The notes under the pieces are model-generated. The model was given only the letters and a program-made list of their open reading frames with translations. It did not search any database and was not told where the DNA came from. Positions 7,620 through 16,230 of a stretch of 26,764 bases of DNA are shown here, one piece after another. The first letter of the stretch is position 1. Every line of letters begins with the position of its first letter. Source of the DNA: SIG565 sp045656145 (GTDB lineage Bacteria; Bacillota; Clostridia; Oscillospirales; Acutalibacteraceae); contig JAZOQP010000012.1 in NCBI GenBank assembly GCA_045656145.1, forward strand, positions 1 to 26,764. The letters are read 5' to 3'. Both the position numbers and the translations under genes were made by a program.

Positions 7620-8553
7620 AATCTTCTTCCCTTTCTATAATTTCTAAAGCCGCCTCTAAAATATTCGGCGTTTCATCGGCATAAAGCCAATTGATATTTT
7701 CATTTTTATTAAACCAGGTAAGTTGGCGCTTGGCATAACGCCTGGTGCCTCTTTTTAAATCTTCAACCGCTTCTTCTAAGGATTTTTCGCCCTTTAAAAA
7801 TGCGTGAAGTTCCTTATGCCCGATAGCCTGAGCCGCACCCTTATTTTCCTTTAAGCAAAGGGTTGTTTCGGCTTCCTTTAAAAGACCGTTTTTAAGCATT
7901 AAATCAACCCTTTTGTCAATTCTTTCATATAGCTTTCCGCGGTCTTTATATGTTATCCCAATAAAAACGGATTCAAATGGGCTATCATTTTTCTTTGAAA
8001 TAATATCCTGCTCGGTTTTTGTTATACCCGAAAGTTTATAAATCTCAAAGGCTCTGATAATTCTTTTTTTATCATTTTTCGAAAGCTTATCAGCACTTTC
8101 TTTATCAAACTCAGCAAGTTTTTTAAGCATCTCTTCTCCGCCGATGGCATCAAACTCTTTTTCGAGTTTTTCCCGAAGCATTTCATCAGTCTTTTGCTCG
8201 GTAAAGGTTATGCCTTCGGTAAGCGAGTTTACATAAAGTCCTGTGCCACCAACAAGTATAGGCTGTTTGCCCCTATTGTTTATATCTAAAATCACGCTCT
8301 TTGCTTGGTTTACATAATCTGCAACAGAGTATTCGTTTCCAAGTTCTAAGAACTCTAGCATATGGTGAGGTATGCCCTGCATTTCTTCTATTGTAGGCGC
8401 AGCGGAGGCAATGCTGATGCCTTTATAGATTTGCATCGAATCGGCCGAAACTATCTCGCCCGATAATCTTTTAGCAAGTTCTATCGACAATGCAGTTTTA
8501 CCCGAAGCGGTTGGACCTACAATGCTTATTAGTTTTATTTTATCATTTTTCAT
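7609..8553 (-). CDS. miaA: tRNA dimethylallyltransferase
   Basis: A 314-aa protein of the IPP transferase family, which adds a dimethylallyl group to N6 of A37 in tRNAs reading U-starting codons. Visible are the P-loop GPTASGKT (13-20), SADSMQIYKG, PHHMLEF, the LVGGTGLYVNSL motif, and near the C-terminus the AIGHKEL and RYAKRQLTWF motifs. The usual GTAKP after QxYKG reads ASAAP here, a local deviation. The start ATG overlaps the mutL stop in TAATG, with GGAAG upstream. Its product makes the substrate for MiaB, encoded at the head of the same transcription unit. Confidence 0.95.
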   Translation of the reverse strand: MKNDKIKLISIVGPTASGKTALSIELAKRLSGEIVSADSMQIYKGISIASAAPTIEEMQGIPHHMLEFLELGNEYSVADYVNQAKSVILDINNRGKQPILVGGTGLYVNSLTEGITFTEQKTDEMLREKLEKEFDAIGGEEMLKKLAEFDKESADKLSKNDKKRIIRAFEIYKLSGITKTEQDIISKKNDSPFESVFIGITYKDRGKLYERIDKRVDLMLKNGLLKEAETTLCLKENKGAAQAIGHKELHAFLKGEKSLEEAVEDLKRGTRRYAKRQLTWFNKNENINWLYADETPNILEAALEIIEREEDYEA

Positions 8554-10361
8554 TACTGAATTCTTCCAAACTGTTTTTCAAGCTCTTTTTTGGTAAGTTT
8601 AAACGCAACCGGTCTTCCATGCGGACAATACATAATATCCTTACTTGATAAAATCTTCTCGGCCAATGCCTTTAACTCATAATCGGTGTTATACTGACCG
8701 CCCTTAATTGCCGCCTTGCAGGAAATACTATGAAGAATTTCCCCTATTCTTTCAATGCTTAAATTGTTTTTAACGCTTAAAGATTCAGCAATTTCGGTAA
8801 CAATGAGCGGAATATCGGCATTTTTAAGAATTGCAGGAACGCTTCTGACAAGAATTGTGGAATTCCCAAAATCTTCAATTTCAAAGCCATTCTCTTCAAT
8901 TTCCGAAAGATTAGAGATTATAACCGAATATTCCTCTTTGGTAAGGGTTATGCTTATGGGAGCAAGAAGTGCTTGAACCTCTAATTTTTCATTTTTATTA
9001 TTTTCAAAAAGAATTCTTTCATGAGCGGCATGTTTATCAATAAAATAAACATCCTCGCCTTTTTGCGCCACAATATATGTATTAAAAACGCAACCGATAT
9101 ATTTAATATCCTCTATTATGATTTCTTCGGTTATCGTTTCCTTTATTTCTTCTTTCTCAGGGTCGGTTTTTACCTCTTCTAAAACCTCTGCTTCCACCTT
9201 TTTCTCATAAAAATCAAATTTAGGACTCTTTAAAACGAGGGGCTCGTTTTCTGCTTTTTTTGAGAAATCATAAGAGAGAGTATTAGCTTCAATTCTTATG
9301 GGCGACTGTGTGTAAACAGTTTCGTTTACAGGCTTATATGGGTTAAAACTAGGCTTGATTTCAGGGCGAGTATCCGACTCCTGCAATGCATTTTTAACAG
9401 CATAATAAACCGCCGAGAAAACCTTATGCTCATCGGCAAAGCGCACCTCGGTCTTAGCGGGATGAACATTAACATCAACCATTTCATAAGGCATTTCTAT
9501 TTTTAGCACACAGCAAGGGAATTTCCCTACCATACTTGAATTTTTATATGCCTGCTCTATTGCCGCTGCAGCTGTGCGGGAAAGCACAAGTCGGCCATTT
9601 AAAAAGAAAAACTGACCGTTTCTATTTTGCTTGCAATAAATTGGTTTACAGGTAAAGCCGCTGACATTTATTCCTTCTGTTACACTTTGAACTTCAAGAA
9701 GCGATACTGCAAAATCTCTACCCAAAACCGAATATATAACATTTTTTAAATTGTTATCCCCCGTTGTTTTAAGGGTTACTTTGCCATCACGAATAAATTT
9801 AAATGCAATTTCGGGGTGTGATAATGCGAGGCGGTCGATAACAGCGGCCACGCTATTACCCTCGGCAACATCTTTTTTAAGGAACTTCATTCTGGCGGGC
9901 GTGTTGTAAAAAAGGTCGGAAACAATTATGGTTGTTCCCTTTTCGCAGCCTATATCCTCGGGGATAGACTGCACTCCGCCCTCAATTTTAAAATATGTTC
10001 CTATTTCGGTTTCTTTAGTTCTTGTTATTATCTCGGTTTTGGATACAGCCGAAATAGCCGCCAAAGCTTCGCCTCTAAAACCTAAGGTTGCAATGCTATC
10101 TAAATCCGCCGCCTTACCGATTTTACTTGTTGCATGGCGAAGGAAAGCGGTTGGCACATCATCTCTTTTAATGCCGCAGCCGTTATCCCTAACCGACATA
10201 TAAAGAATTCCGCCACGCTTGATTTCAACACTTATTTCCGTAGCGCCGGCATCTATTGAGTTTTCAACCAATTCCTTAATAACGGCGCTTGGTCTTTCAA
10301 CAACCTCACCCGCAGCTATTAATTCGGATATATTTTTAGGTAACACCTTAATTTGCGGCAT
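8553..10361 (-). CDS. mutL: DNA mismatch repair protein MutL (endonuclease type)
   Basis: A 602-aa protein. The N-terminal GHKL ATPase domain (about 1-330) has KELVENSIDAGAT, DNGCGI, RHATSKI and GFRGEAL. A variable acidic linker (about 340-430) leads to the C-terminal dimerisation/endonuclease domain with the metal-binding motif DKHAAHERILFE at 442-453 (consensus DQHA(x)2E(x)4E, here Lys for Gln) and CPHGRP at 579-584. This marks the nicking MutL of bacteria without MutH. I chose the ATG at 10361 because AAAGGA lies 8 nt upstream; an ATG three codons earlier overlaps that SD. It is 20 bp after mutS and overlaps miaA. Confidence 0.96.
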   Translation of the reverse strand: MPQIKVLPKNISELIAAGEVVERPSAVIKELVENSIDAGATEISVEIKRGGILYMSVRDNGCGIKRDDVPTAFLRHATSKIGKAADLDSIATLGFRGEALAAISAVSKTEIITRTKETEIGTYFKIEGGVQSIPEDIGCEKGTTIIVSDLFYNTPARMKFLKKDVAEGNSVAAVIDRLALSHPEIAFKFIRDGKVTLKTTGDNNLKNVIYSVLGRDFAVSLLEVQSVTEGINVSGFTCKPIYCKQNRNGQFFFLNGRLVLSRTAAAAIEQAYKNSSMVGKFPCCVLKIEMPYEMVDVNVHPAKTEVRFADEHKVFSAVYYAVKNALQESDTRPEIKPSFNPYKPVNETVYTQSPIRIEANTLSYDFSKKAENEPLVLKSPKFDFYEKKVEAEVLEEVKTDPEKEEIKETITEEIIIEDIKYIGCVFNTYIVAQKGEDVYFIDKHAAHERILFENNKNEKLEVQALLAPISITLTKEEYSVIISNLSEIEENGFEIEDFGNSTILVRSVPAILKNADIPLIVTEIAESLSVKNNLSIERIGEILHSISCKAAIKGGQYNTDYELKALAEKILSSKDIMYCPHGRPVAFKLTKKELEKQFGRIQ

Positions 10362-10381
10362 AGCGGACATCCTTTCTTAGT

Positions 10382-12979
10382 TTATTTTTTTGCTTTTTCA
10401 GATAAATCGTATAATATTTTCATAGCTTCTATGGGGGTAAGTGTTGCGGCGTCAATCGCCTTTAACTCCTCATAGATTTCACTTTGCGTTAAAGAGTCAA
10501 GACTCAACTGACTATCTACACCTTTATTAACAGGTTTATAATGAACAAGGCCGTTTTCAACAACCTCTTTCAAAATAACCTTTGCTCTTGAAATAATGCT
10601 ATCGGGCACACCTGCAAGTTTTGCAACCTCGATACCATAACTGTCATCAGTTCCGCCGCGAACAATTCTTCTAAGGAAGATAATATCATCGCCGCGTTTT
10701 TTAACCGCAACATTATAGTTTTTAACGCCCTCATTTGTGTTTTCAAGCTCGGTTAATTCATGATAATGGGTTGCAAAGAGGGTTTTGGCGCCAAGGCTTT
10801 TTTTATTTGCCACAAACTCAAGCACCGCTCTGGCTATTGCCATACCATCAAAGGTAGATGTTCCTCTACCGATTTCATCGAGAATTATAAGGCTATTCTT
10901 GGTTGCACCCTTAACAATCGCGGCAACCTCGTTCATCTCTATCATAAAGGTCGATTGACCCGAAGCCAAATCATCCGATGCGCCAACGCGGGTAAACACC
11001 GCATCAACTATGCAAATATTGGCCGATGTGGCAGGCACAAAGCAACCTATTTGCGCCATTATGGAAATTACCGCAACCTGACGCATAAAGGTTGATTTAC
11101 CCGCCATATTAGGTCCTGTTATAACGGCGCAGCGGTTTTCCTTTAAATCAAGCAATGTATCGTTTGATACAAATGGTGTTTTAAGCATTCTTTCAACCAC
11201 AGGGTGTCTACCCGATTTAATATTGATAACACCATCGGTATTAAGTGTTGGGCGCACATAATTATTTTCGGATGAGGTTACGGCAAAAGAGCATAAAACA
11301 TCGAGCCTCGATATAGCGGCGGCAGTTTTCTGAAGTGATAAAATTTGCTCTGCCACAGTTTTTCTGATTTCGGTGAAAATTTGATATTCTAAAGCCTCTA
11401 TACGCTCTTTAGCGCCCAAAACCCTCGATTCAATATTTTTGAGTTCTTCGGTTATGTAACGCTCACAATTTGTAAGTGTTTGTTTTCTTATATAATTTTC
11501 AGGAACTCTATCAAGGAAAGAATTTGTAACCTCAATATAGTAACCAAAAACCTTATTATACCGAATTCTTAAATTCTTAATGCCTGTTTTCTCTTTTTCC
11601 TCGGCTTCAAGAGCGGCGATAAATCCTGTGCCACCCTCAATGATATCTTTTAACTCATCAAGTTCCTTGTTGTATCCTTTACGGATAATTCCACCCTCTC
11701 TGATAGAAAACGGCGGCTCATCAACAATTGCCTCATCAATGAGCTTTACAATTTCGGGAAGTGGGTCTATATCGGCATTTATGCTTTTTAACATTTTAGA
11801 ATTAGCCGAATTTAAAAGGTTTTTAATTTTTGGCAAAGCCGATAAGGTTACCGAAACGGCCCTTAAATCTTTACCGCCTGCGGTGCCGTAAACCAACTTT
11901 GTTGTAAGTCTTTCAATATCGCGGATACTTCTAAGGTTTTCGCAAATTTCTCCACAAAGAAAGGCATTTTCCAAAAGTTCGCCAACTGCATTTTGGCGAA
12001 GGGTTATTTCAGCAATGCTCATGAGGGGTTTCTCTATCCAAGAACGGATAAGTCTTTTACCCATTGCGGTTCTTGTTTTATCAAGCACCCAAAGAAGTGA
12101 GCCTCTTTTGGCTTTTTGGCGCATTGTTTCGGTAAGTTCAAGGTTTCTCACGGTGTTTATATCAAGCTTCATAAACTGTTCTTCGGTATAGAAATCAACA
12201 TTTGTAACCGAAGTGCTTCCCGTTACACCTGTATCCTTTAGATACTCGATTGCTGCACCTAATGCTACTTCTGCAAGGCTTCCCTCTTTAACGCCTAAAA
12301 GGCCAACACTTATAACAGAAAAATGGTCTAAAATTAAGCGTTCTGTTATGTTTAAATCGAAGCTTTCCGCCTGCCTTACGGTTACAACCGAAGCCAAACG
12401 GTTTTTAATGAACTCATAAAGTTCCTCAAAATTTTTAATTTCAGAGGTTACTATTATTTCACGGGGTCTATATTTTCCAATTTCATCAATGGCTCTTTTG
12501 GTGGTGTTATCCCCGTTAATATCGGTTAAGTGAAGTTCGCCCGTTGAAGCATCAACGAAACAAAGACCAAATCCCTCCTTACTAAAGGATATAGCGCAAA
12601 GGTAGTTGTTTTTGCCCTCATCAAGCATAGTATCTTCAAGCACGGTGCCGGGAGTTATAATCTTTACAACCTCTCTTTTAACTATCCCTTTGGCGCTGGC
12701 AGGGTCTTCGACCTGTTCGCAAATTGCTATTTTGTATCCCTTTTCTACCAAGCGGGCAATATATCCCTCACAACTGTGATATGGCACACCGCACATTGGG
12801 GCGCGTTCTTCCTGACCGCAATCGCGGCCTGTTAAAACGAGCTCCAACTCTTCTGATGCAATTTTTGCGTCCTCAAAAAACATTTCATAAAAGTCGCCTA
12901 ATCTAAAGAAAACAATACTGTCTTCATGCTGCGCTTTTATTTCCATATACTGACGCATCATTGGGGATAATTCAGCCAT
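10382..12979 (-). CDS. mutS: DNA mismatch repair protein MutS
   Basis: An 865-aa protein of MutS1 type. The mismatch-reading F-x-E motif is F30-Y-E32 in GDFYEMF. The connector, lever/clamp and ATPase domains follow, with Walker A GPNMAGKST at 622-630 and Walker B LIILDEIGRGTSTFDG around 697-712, plus the signature DDLASGQSTFM and FATHYHELTEL. It recognises mispairs and recruits MutL, encoded immediately downstream. The ATG at 12979 has no separate leader: the 37-bp gap to the ricA-like gene is made almost entirely of purine-rich heptamer repeats that also provide the ribosome binding site (GAGG about 10 nt upstream). Confidence 0.97.
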   Translation of the reverse strand: MAELSPMMRQYMEIKAQHEDSIVFFRLGDFYEMFFEDAKIASEELELVLTGRDCGQEERAPMCGVPYHSCEGYIARLVEKGYKIAICEQVEDPASAKGIVKREVVKIITPGTVLEDTMLDEGKNNYLCAISFSKEGFGLCFVDASTGELHLTDINGDNTTKRAIDEIGKYRPREIIVTSEIKNFEELYEFIKNRLASVVTVRQAESFDLNITERLILDHFSVISVGLLGVKEGSLAEVALGAAIEYLKDTGVTGSTSVTNVDFYTEEQFMKLDINTVRNLELTETMRQKAKRGSLLWVLDKTRTAMGKRLIRSWIEKPLMSIAEITLRQNAVGELLENAFLCGEICENLRSIRDIERLTTKLVYGTAGGKDLRAVSVTLSALPKIKNLLNSANSKMLKSINADIDPLPEIVKLIDEAIVDEPPFSIREGGIIRKGYNKELDELKDIIEGGTGFIAALEAEEKEKTGIKNLRIRYNKVFGYYIEVTNSFLDRVPENYIRKQTLTNCERYITEELKNIESRVLGAKERIEALEYQIFTEIRKTVAEQILSLQKTAAAISRLDVLCSFAVTSSENNYVRPTLNTDGVINIKSGRHPVVERMLKTPFVSNDTLLDLKENRCAVITGPNMAGKSTFMRQVAVISIMAQIGCFVPATSANICIVDAVFTRVGASDDLASGQSTFMIEMNEVAAIVKGATKNSLIILDEIGRGTSTFDGMAIARAVLEFVANKKSLGAKTLFATHYHELTELENTNEGVKNYNVAVKKRGDDIIFLRRIVRGGTDDSYGIEVAKLAGVPDSIISRAKVILKEVVENGLVHYKPVNKGVDSQLSLDSLTQSEIYEELKAIDAATLTPIEAMKILYDLSEKAKK

Positions 12980-13014
12980 TTACTTCTTACCTCTTACCTT
13001 TTACTTCTTACTCA
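12980..13014 (-). repeat. Heptamer repeat array before mutS
   Basis: Five tandem 7-mers fill the gap upstream of the mutS ATG. On the plus strand they read TTACTTC, TTACCTC, TTACCTT, TTACTTC, TTACTCA; on the minus strand each unit is close to RARGTAA. The units are imperfect. The minus-strand GAGG/AAGG within them are the only ribosome-binding-like sequences for mutS. Confidence 0.85.
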
Positions 13015-13016
13015 AA

Positions 13017-13424
13017 TTAGTGGCATCCACCACAGGTTGAACAACTGCCTGTACAGTTAGAAATTTCGCAGGTTTCAGGGTCTGCACCCTGAGCGCACAT
13101 CATTATGATGGAATTAATATCCTGCAAGAGCTTGTCCATACCTGCTTTTGCTGAGTTAAACTCTACCATAGCGGGATTTTGCATAATCTCGTTATAAATA
13201 GCTCTTAATTCCTCATTTAAGGTTTTAATCTTCTCTTCGCTTTTCTCTTTTTCATCTTTGCTGATTTCAGCATCTAAATTCATTCTCTTTAAATTGAACT
13301 CGCTGATAATTTTCTGAAGTTCTTCGTTTTCATCATTTGACTTTACCGCTTCTATATATTTTATATAGGCTTCATCTGCCTGCATTGCGGCTCCTAATTT
13401 TCTTGCAGCTTCAATAGTTGTCAT
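13017..13424 (-). CDS. YlbF/YmcA family protein (RicA-like) with Cys-rich tail
   Basis: A 135-aa, mostly helical protein of the YlbF/YmcA family. The helical body spans about 1-108. The tail holds six cysteines (C110, C119, C124, C128, C131, C134) ending CGGCH. In B. subtilis the Ric proteins (RicA/YmcA, RicF/YlbF, RicT/YaaT) form a complex that binds Fe-S clusters and acts with RNase Y in mRNA processing. The location between miaB and mutS matches B. subtilis ymcA (miaB-ymcA-cotE-mutS-mutL), so RicA is the best paralogue call, but sequence alone does not separate RicA from RicF. AAAGGAG precedes the ATG; the gap to miaB is 14 bp. Confidence 0.82.
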   Translation of the reverse strand: MTTIEAARKLGAAMQADEAYIKYIEAVKSNDENEELQKIISEFNLKRMNLDAEISKDEKEKSEEKIKTLNEELRAIYNEIMQNPAMVEFNSAKAGMDKLLQDINSIIMMCAQGADPETCEISNCTGSCSTCGGCH

Positions 13425-13438
13425 AATAAAAATCTCCT

Positions 13439-14836
13439 TTATATTACCGTGCCTTTAAGCACATTGTTTATTTCTTCAATTCTAACATTTAGGAATTTCC
13501 CAATATCAGAATTATCGGCTTTAAATATAACCGAAATGTTTCCATCGGTGTGGCCTGTGAAAACTCCTTCATTTTCGGTTTGCTCTTCACAAAGCACCCT
13601 ATAGGTTTTGCCCAACATTTCGTTTTGTTTTTTCTTTCCTATTTCATCCTGAAGGTTTAATAATTCATTAAACCATCTTCCCTTTTCTTCCCTTGATACA
13701 TTATCCTCCATTTTTTCAGCGGGTGTACCGGGACGAGAAGAGAAAATAAAGGTAAAAAGTGAATTATACTGAACCTCTTCAACTAAGCTTAGCGTATCCA
13801 AAAACTCCTCATAGGTTTCTCCGGGGAAGCCAACGATTATATCGCTTGTGAGGGTTATATCGGGCATTAATTCCTTTGCCCTTTTAATAAGGGATAAATA
13901 TTGTTCCCTTGTATATACCCTGTTCATAGCCTTTAAGACTCTATTATTGCCCGATTGAAAAGGCAAATGTAACTGATGGCAAACCTTTTCACATTCAGCC
14001 ATTGCGCTTAAAAGTTCTTCGGTGCAGTCTTTTGGATGGGAGGTCATAAATCTTATACGAAAATCTCCATCAAGCGCATTAATTTTACGAAGAAGCTTTG
14101 CAAAATTAATATCCTCCGATAACGTTTTACCATAGGAATTAACATTTTGGCCTAGCAAGGTAATATCCTTAATTCCTGCCGCTATCATTTGCTTAGCCTC
14201 TTTAATTATTTCTTCGCTGGCCCTTGAGCGCTCCCTGCCCCTTACATAAGGCACTATGCAGTAGGTGCAGAAATTATTGCAACCATACATAATGGGAAGC
14301 CAACCGCGAACGGCCTTATCTCGAAGGACGGGAAGGCCCTCTACTATTTCGGTAACCTCGGTGGAATTTTCAAAAATTCTCGCCGAACCTGATAGGCGCT
14401 TGTAAATAAATTCAGGCAAACGATGAAGCACCTGAGTGCCAAAAACCAAATCAACATAAGGATAACTCTTCTTGATTTTTTCAGCCACCTTTTGCTGTTG
14501 AGCCATACATCCGCAAACCGCAACAATCATATTATTGCGGGCCTTTTTTAAAGCCTTCATAGTTCCGATATTGCCATAAACTCTATCCTCAGCATGCTCT
14601 CTTACAGCGCAGGTGTTAAAAAGAACGAAATCGGCTTCTTCGGCATTTTCGGTAATGGTGTAACCCATTTCGCTGAGCATTCCTTTAAAATGCTCCGAAT
14701 CGCTTACATTTTGTTGGCAACCAAATGTGTTTACACAAGCCTTTGGAATTCCATAAATATTTTCAGCCAAAACCTTGGCTTTTTCTATATATTCAATTTG
14801 TTCCGAAAAGAGTTTGTTTTTTTGCATACAGAACAT
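13439..14836 (-). CDS. miaB: tRNA-2-methylthio-N6-dimethylallyladenosine synthase
   Basis: A 465-aa radical-SAM methylthiotransferase. The N-terminal UPF0004 domain carries its cluster cysteines C40 (TFGCQQN), C76 (NTCAVRE) and C110 (CGC). The radical-SAM cluster is C186-x3-C190-x2-C193 in CNNFCTYC. A TRAM domain occupies about the last 65 residues. It adds the methylthio group at C2 of i6A37 in tRNA made by MiaA, which is in the same operon. A GGGAG lies 4 nt before the ATG at 14836; a second ATG three codons later (14827) is possible. Likely first gene of the long operon, since a promoter-like site and an upstream terminator sit just before it. Confidence 0.96.
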   Translation of the reverse strand: MFCMQKNKLFSEQIEYIEKAKVLAENIYGIPKACVNTFGCQQNVSDSEHFKGMLSEMGYTITENAEEADFVLFNTCAVREHAEDRVYGNIGTMKALKKARNNMIVAVCGCMAQQQKVAEKIKKSYPYVDLVFGTQVLHRLPEFIYKRLSGSARIFENSTEVTEIVEGLPVLRDKAVRGWLPIMYGCNNFCTYCIVPYVRGRERSRASEEIIKEAKQMIAAGIKDITLLGQNVNSYGKTLSEDINFAKLLRKINALDGDFRIRFMTSHPKDCTEELLSAMAECEKVCHQLHLPFQSGNNRVLKAMNRVYTREQYLSLIKRAKELMPDITLTSDIIVGFPGETYEEFLDTLSLVEEVQYNSLFTFIFSSRPGTPAEKMEDNVSREEKGRWFNELLNLQDEIGKKKQNEMLGKTYRVLCEEQTENEGVFTGHTDGNISVIFKADNSDIGKFLNVRIEEINNVLKGTVI

Positions 14837-14866
14837 AATTCTCCCAATATATAAATATTCTATTAT

Positions 14867-14895
14867 AGTATACTATATTCACGAGAAAAAAACAA
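14867..14895 (-). promoter_or_regulatory. Likely sigma-A promoter of the miaB operon
   Basis: On the minus strand, TTGTTT (14895-14890), a 17-nt spacer and TATACT (14872-14867) lie about 30 bp before the miaB ATG. An overlapping TATAAT a few bases downstream gives an alternative -10. The -35 is shared with the T tract of the preceding terminator. Confidence 0.6.
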
Positions 14896-14933
14896 GAAAA
14901 AAGAGCGAAAAAGTTGCAACTTTTTCGCTCTTT
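14882..14933 (-). terminator. Rho-independent terminator after the FGGY kinase gene
   Basis: A perfect 15-bp stem (14900-14914 with 14919-14933, AAAGAGCG at its base) with a TGCA loop is followed on the minus strand by a long T-rich tract. It separates the kinase gene from miaB. Confidence 0.9.
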
Positions 14934-14944
14934 AAAAAATGCCT

Positions 14945-16222
14945 CTAAATATATTTAATTAACCTGTGTGCTTCACTTGAATTTTCAAAAACACCTGCAC
15001 AAATTCCGCCGAACAGTGCCGAGCCTACCGCAGCCTCCTCTAAATGCTTCGGGGTTTTTAAACTTAATGAAAATTCTCTTTCAACAGTCTTTGCAAAATA
15101 CTTATTTTTTCTAAGCCCGTTACCTGAACCCACCAAGCCTTCGGCCTTCAATCCCATTTCGCCATATAACCCATAGAGTTCATTAGACATTCCCTTTAAA
15201 AATGCAGCGGTTATTTCTTCGGGATTAAAATTATTTGCTTTTATATTCTTTATTCCCCCCGTTATATTCGGGTTGCTTCTTGTTCCCGCAAAGCGAGGGT
15301 CAACTTTAATCACGGTTTCTCCCACAGATTCAAGCATTTTATCCATAATTTTATAAACCGAAGCATCGGTAACATCGGCAATATTTGAAAGCAGTTTTTT
15401 ATAAAAATCCTTAAGCATTGAAAAGGCTCTCCCGCCGCACAGCGCCGAGCCTACAACCAGATATTTTCCATCAAAATAAGGTCTTGTTTCTATATCATCC
15501 TTTTCAATAATTTTTTCCGAAACCATTGAAACCTGGCTACCCGTTCCAACATTTATAAGTAGTTCATTTTCATTTGTAACAGAGGAAAACACGCTCGCTT
15601 GATTATCGCCGATCGCCACGCCGACAGGAACTCCCTTATAATATCCCGCCACGCAATAATCATTCGTGATTTTCATACCAAAATCAATTTCAAATTTACC
15701 TTTGTTAATATCATAAAGGCCAAAGCTTGCAGCATTGGTTGAATGAATTATAGGCTCTTTAAGACCGCATAATTTCATAACAAAATAATCATGAATGGTG
15801 CAAAAGTAAACCGCTTCTTTCTTCCTTATTCCGTTTACTCTATTATAAAAATCGGTTACATTTCCATATCCCGAAAATGAAGATAAATATTTAGCATAGG
15901 TGGAATCTTTGTAAGGAAGATTACCTCTTTCATCCTGCCAAGTATATAAAGGACTCACGGCATCTCCATCGCTGTTTATATAAACAATTCCGTGCATTTG
16001 ACCCGTTACGCCGATAGAGGCCGTATCTTCGGTTAAAAAATCATCCAAAAGCCCTTTTGCTATATCTATAATTTTCTTCGGCGATTGAATTTTTTCAAAG
16101 CTTTCACCCTCTAAAAATGCATCGCTGTTAACCGTGAGAGATTTTAATACCGTACCATCATTTCCATCCAATAAAACTCCGCAAATACTCGTTGTGCCGA
16201 TATCTATTCCAATAATTTTCAT
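14945..16222 (-). CDS. FGGY-family carbohydrate kinase, sedoheptulokinase/xylulokinase-like
   Basis: A 425-aa kinase. The N-terminal phosphate-binding IGIDIGTTSICG (4-15) is typical of the FGGY/actin fold. VTGQMHGIVYIN and the following TWQDERG resemble the sugar-binding region of sedoheptulokinase and xylulokinase, GVAIGDNQASVFSS and LINVGTGSQVS form the adenosine/phosphate loops, and GLVGSGNGLRKN lies in the C-terminal lobe. It is shorter than typical 480-500 aa xylulokinases. The ATG at 16222 is chosen because GGAG lies about 7 nt upstream; a longer TTG frame would overlap that SD. It sits 8 bp after the broken glycyl radical enzyme gene, so it was probably part of that sugar-related operon. 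Substrate cannot be read from sequence. Confidence 0.8.
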   Translation of the reverse strand: MKIIGIDIGTTSICGVLLDGNDGTVLKSLTVNSDAFLEGESFEKIQSPKKIIDIAKGLLDDFLTEDTASIGVTGQMHGIVYINSDGDAVSPLYTWQDERGNLPYKDSTYAKYLSSFSGYGNVTDFYNRVNGIRKKEAVYFCTIHDYFVMKLCGLKEPIIHSTNAASFGLYDINKGKFEIDFGMKITNDYCVAGYYKGVPVGVAIGDNQASVFSSVTNENELLINVGTGSQVSMVSEKIIEKDDIETRPYFDGKYLVVGSALCGGRAFSMLKDFYKKLLSNIADVTDASVYKIMDKMLESVGETVIKVDPRFAGTRSNPNITGGIKNIKANNFNPEEITAAFLKGMSNELYGLYGEMGLKAEGLVGSGNGLRKNKYFAKTVEREFSLSLKTPKHLEEAAVGSALFGGICAGVFENSSEAHRLIKYI

Positions 16223-16230
16223 ACTAACTC

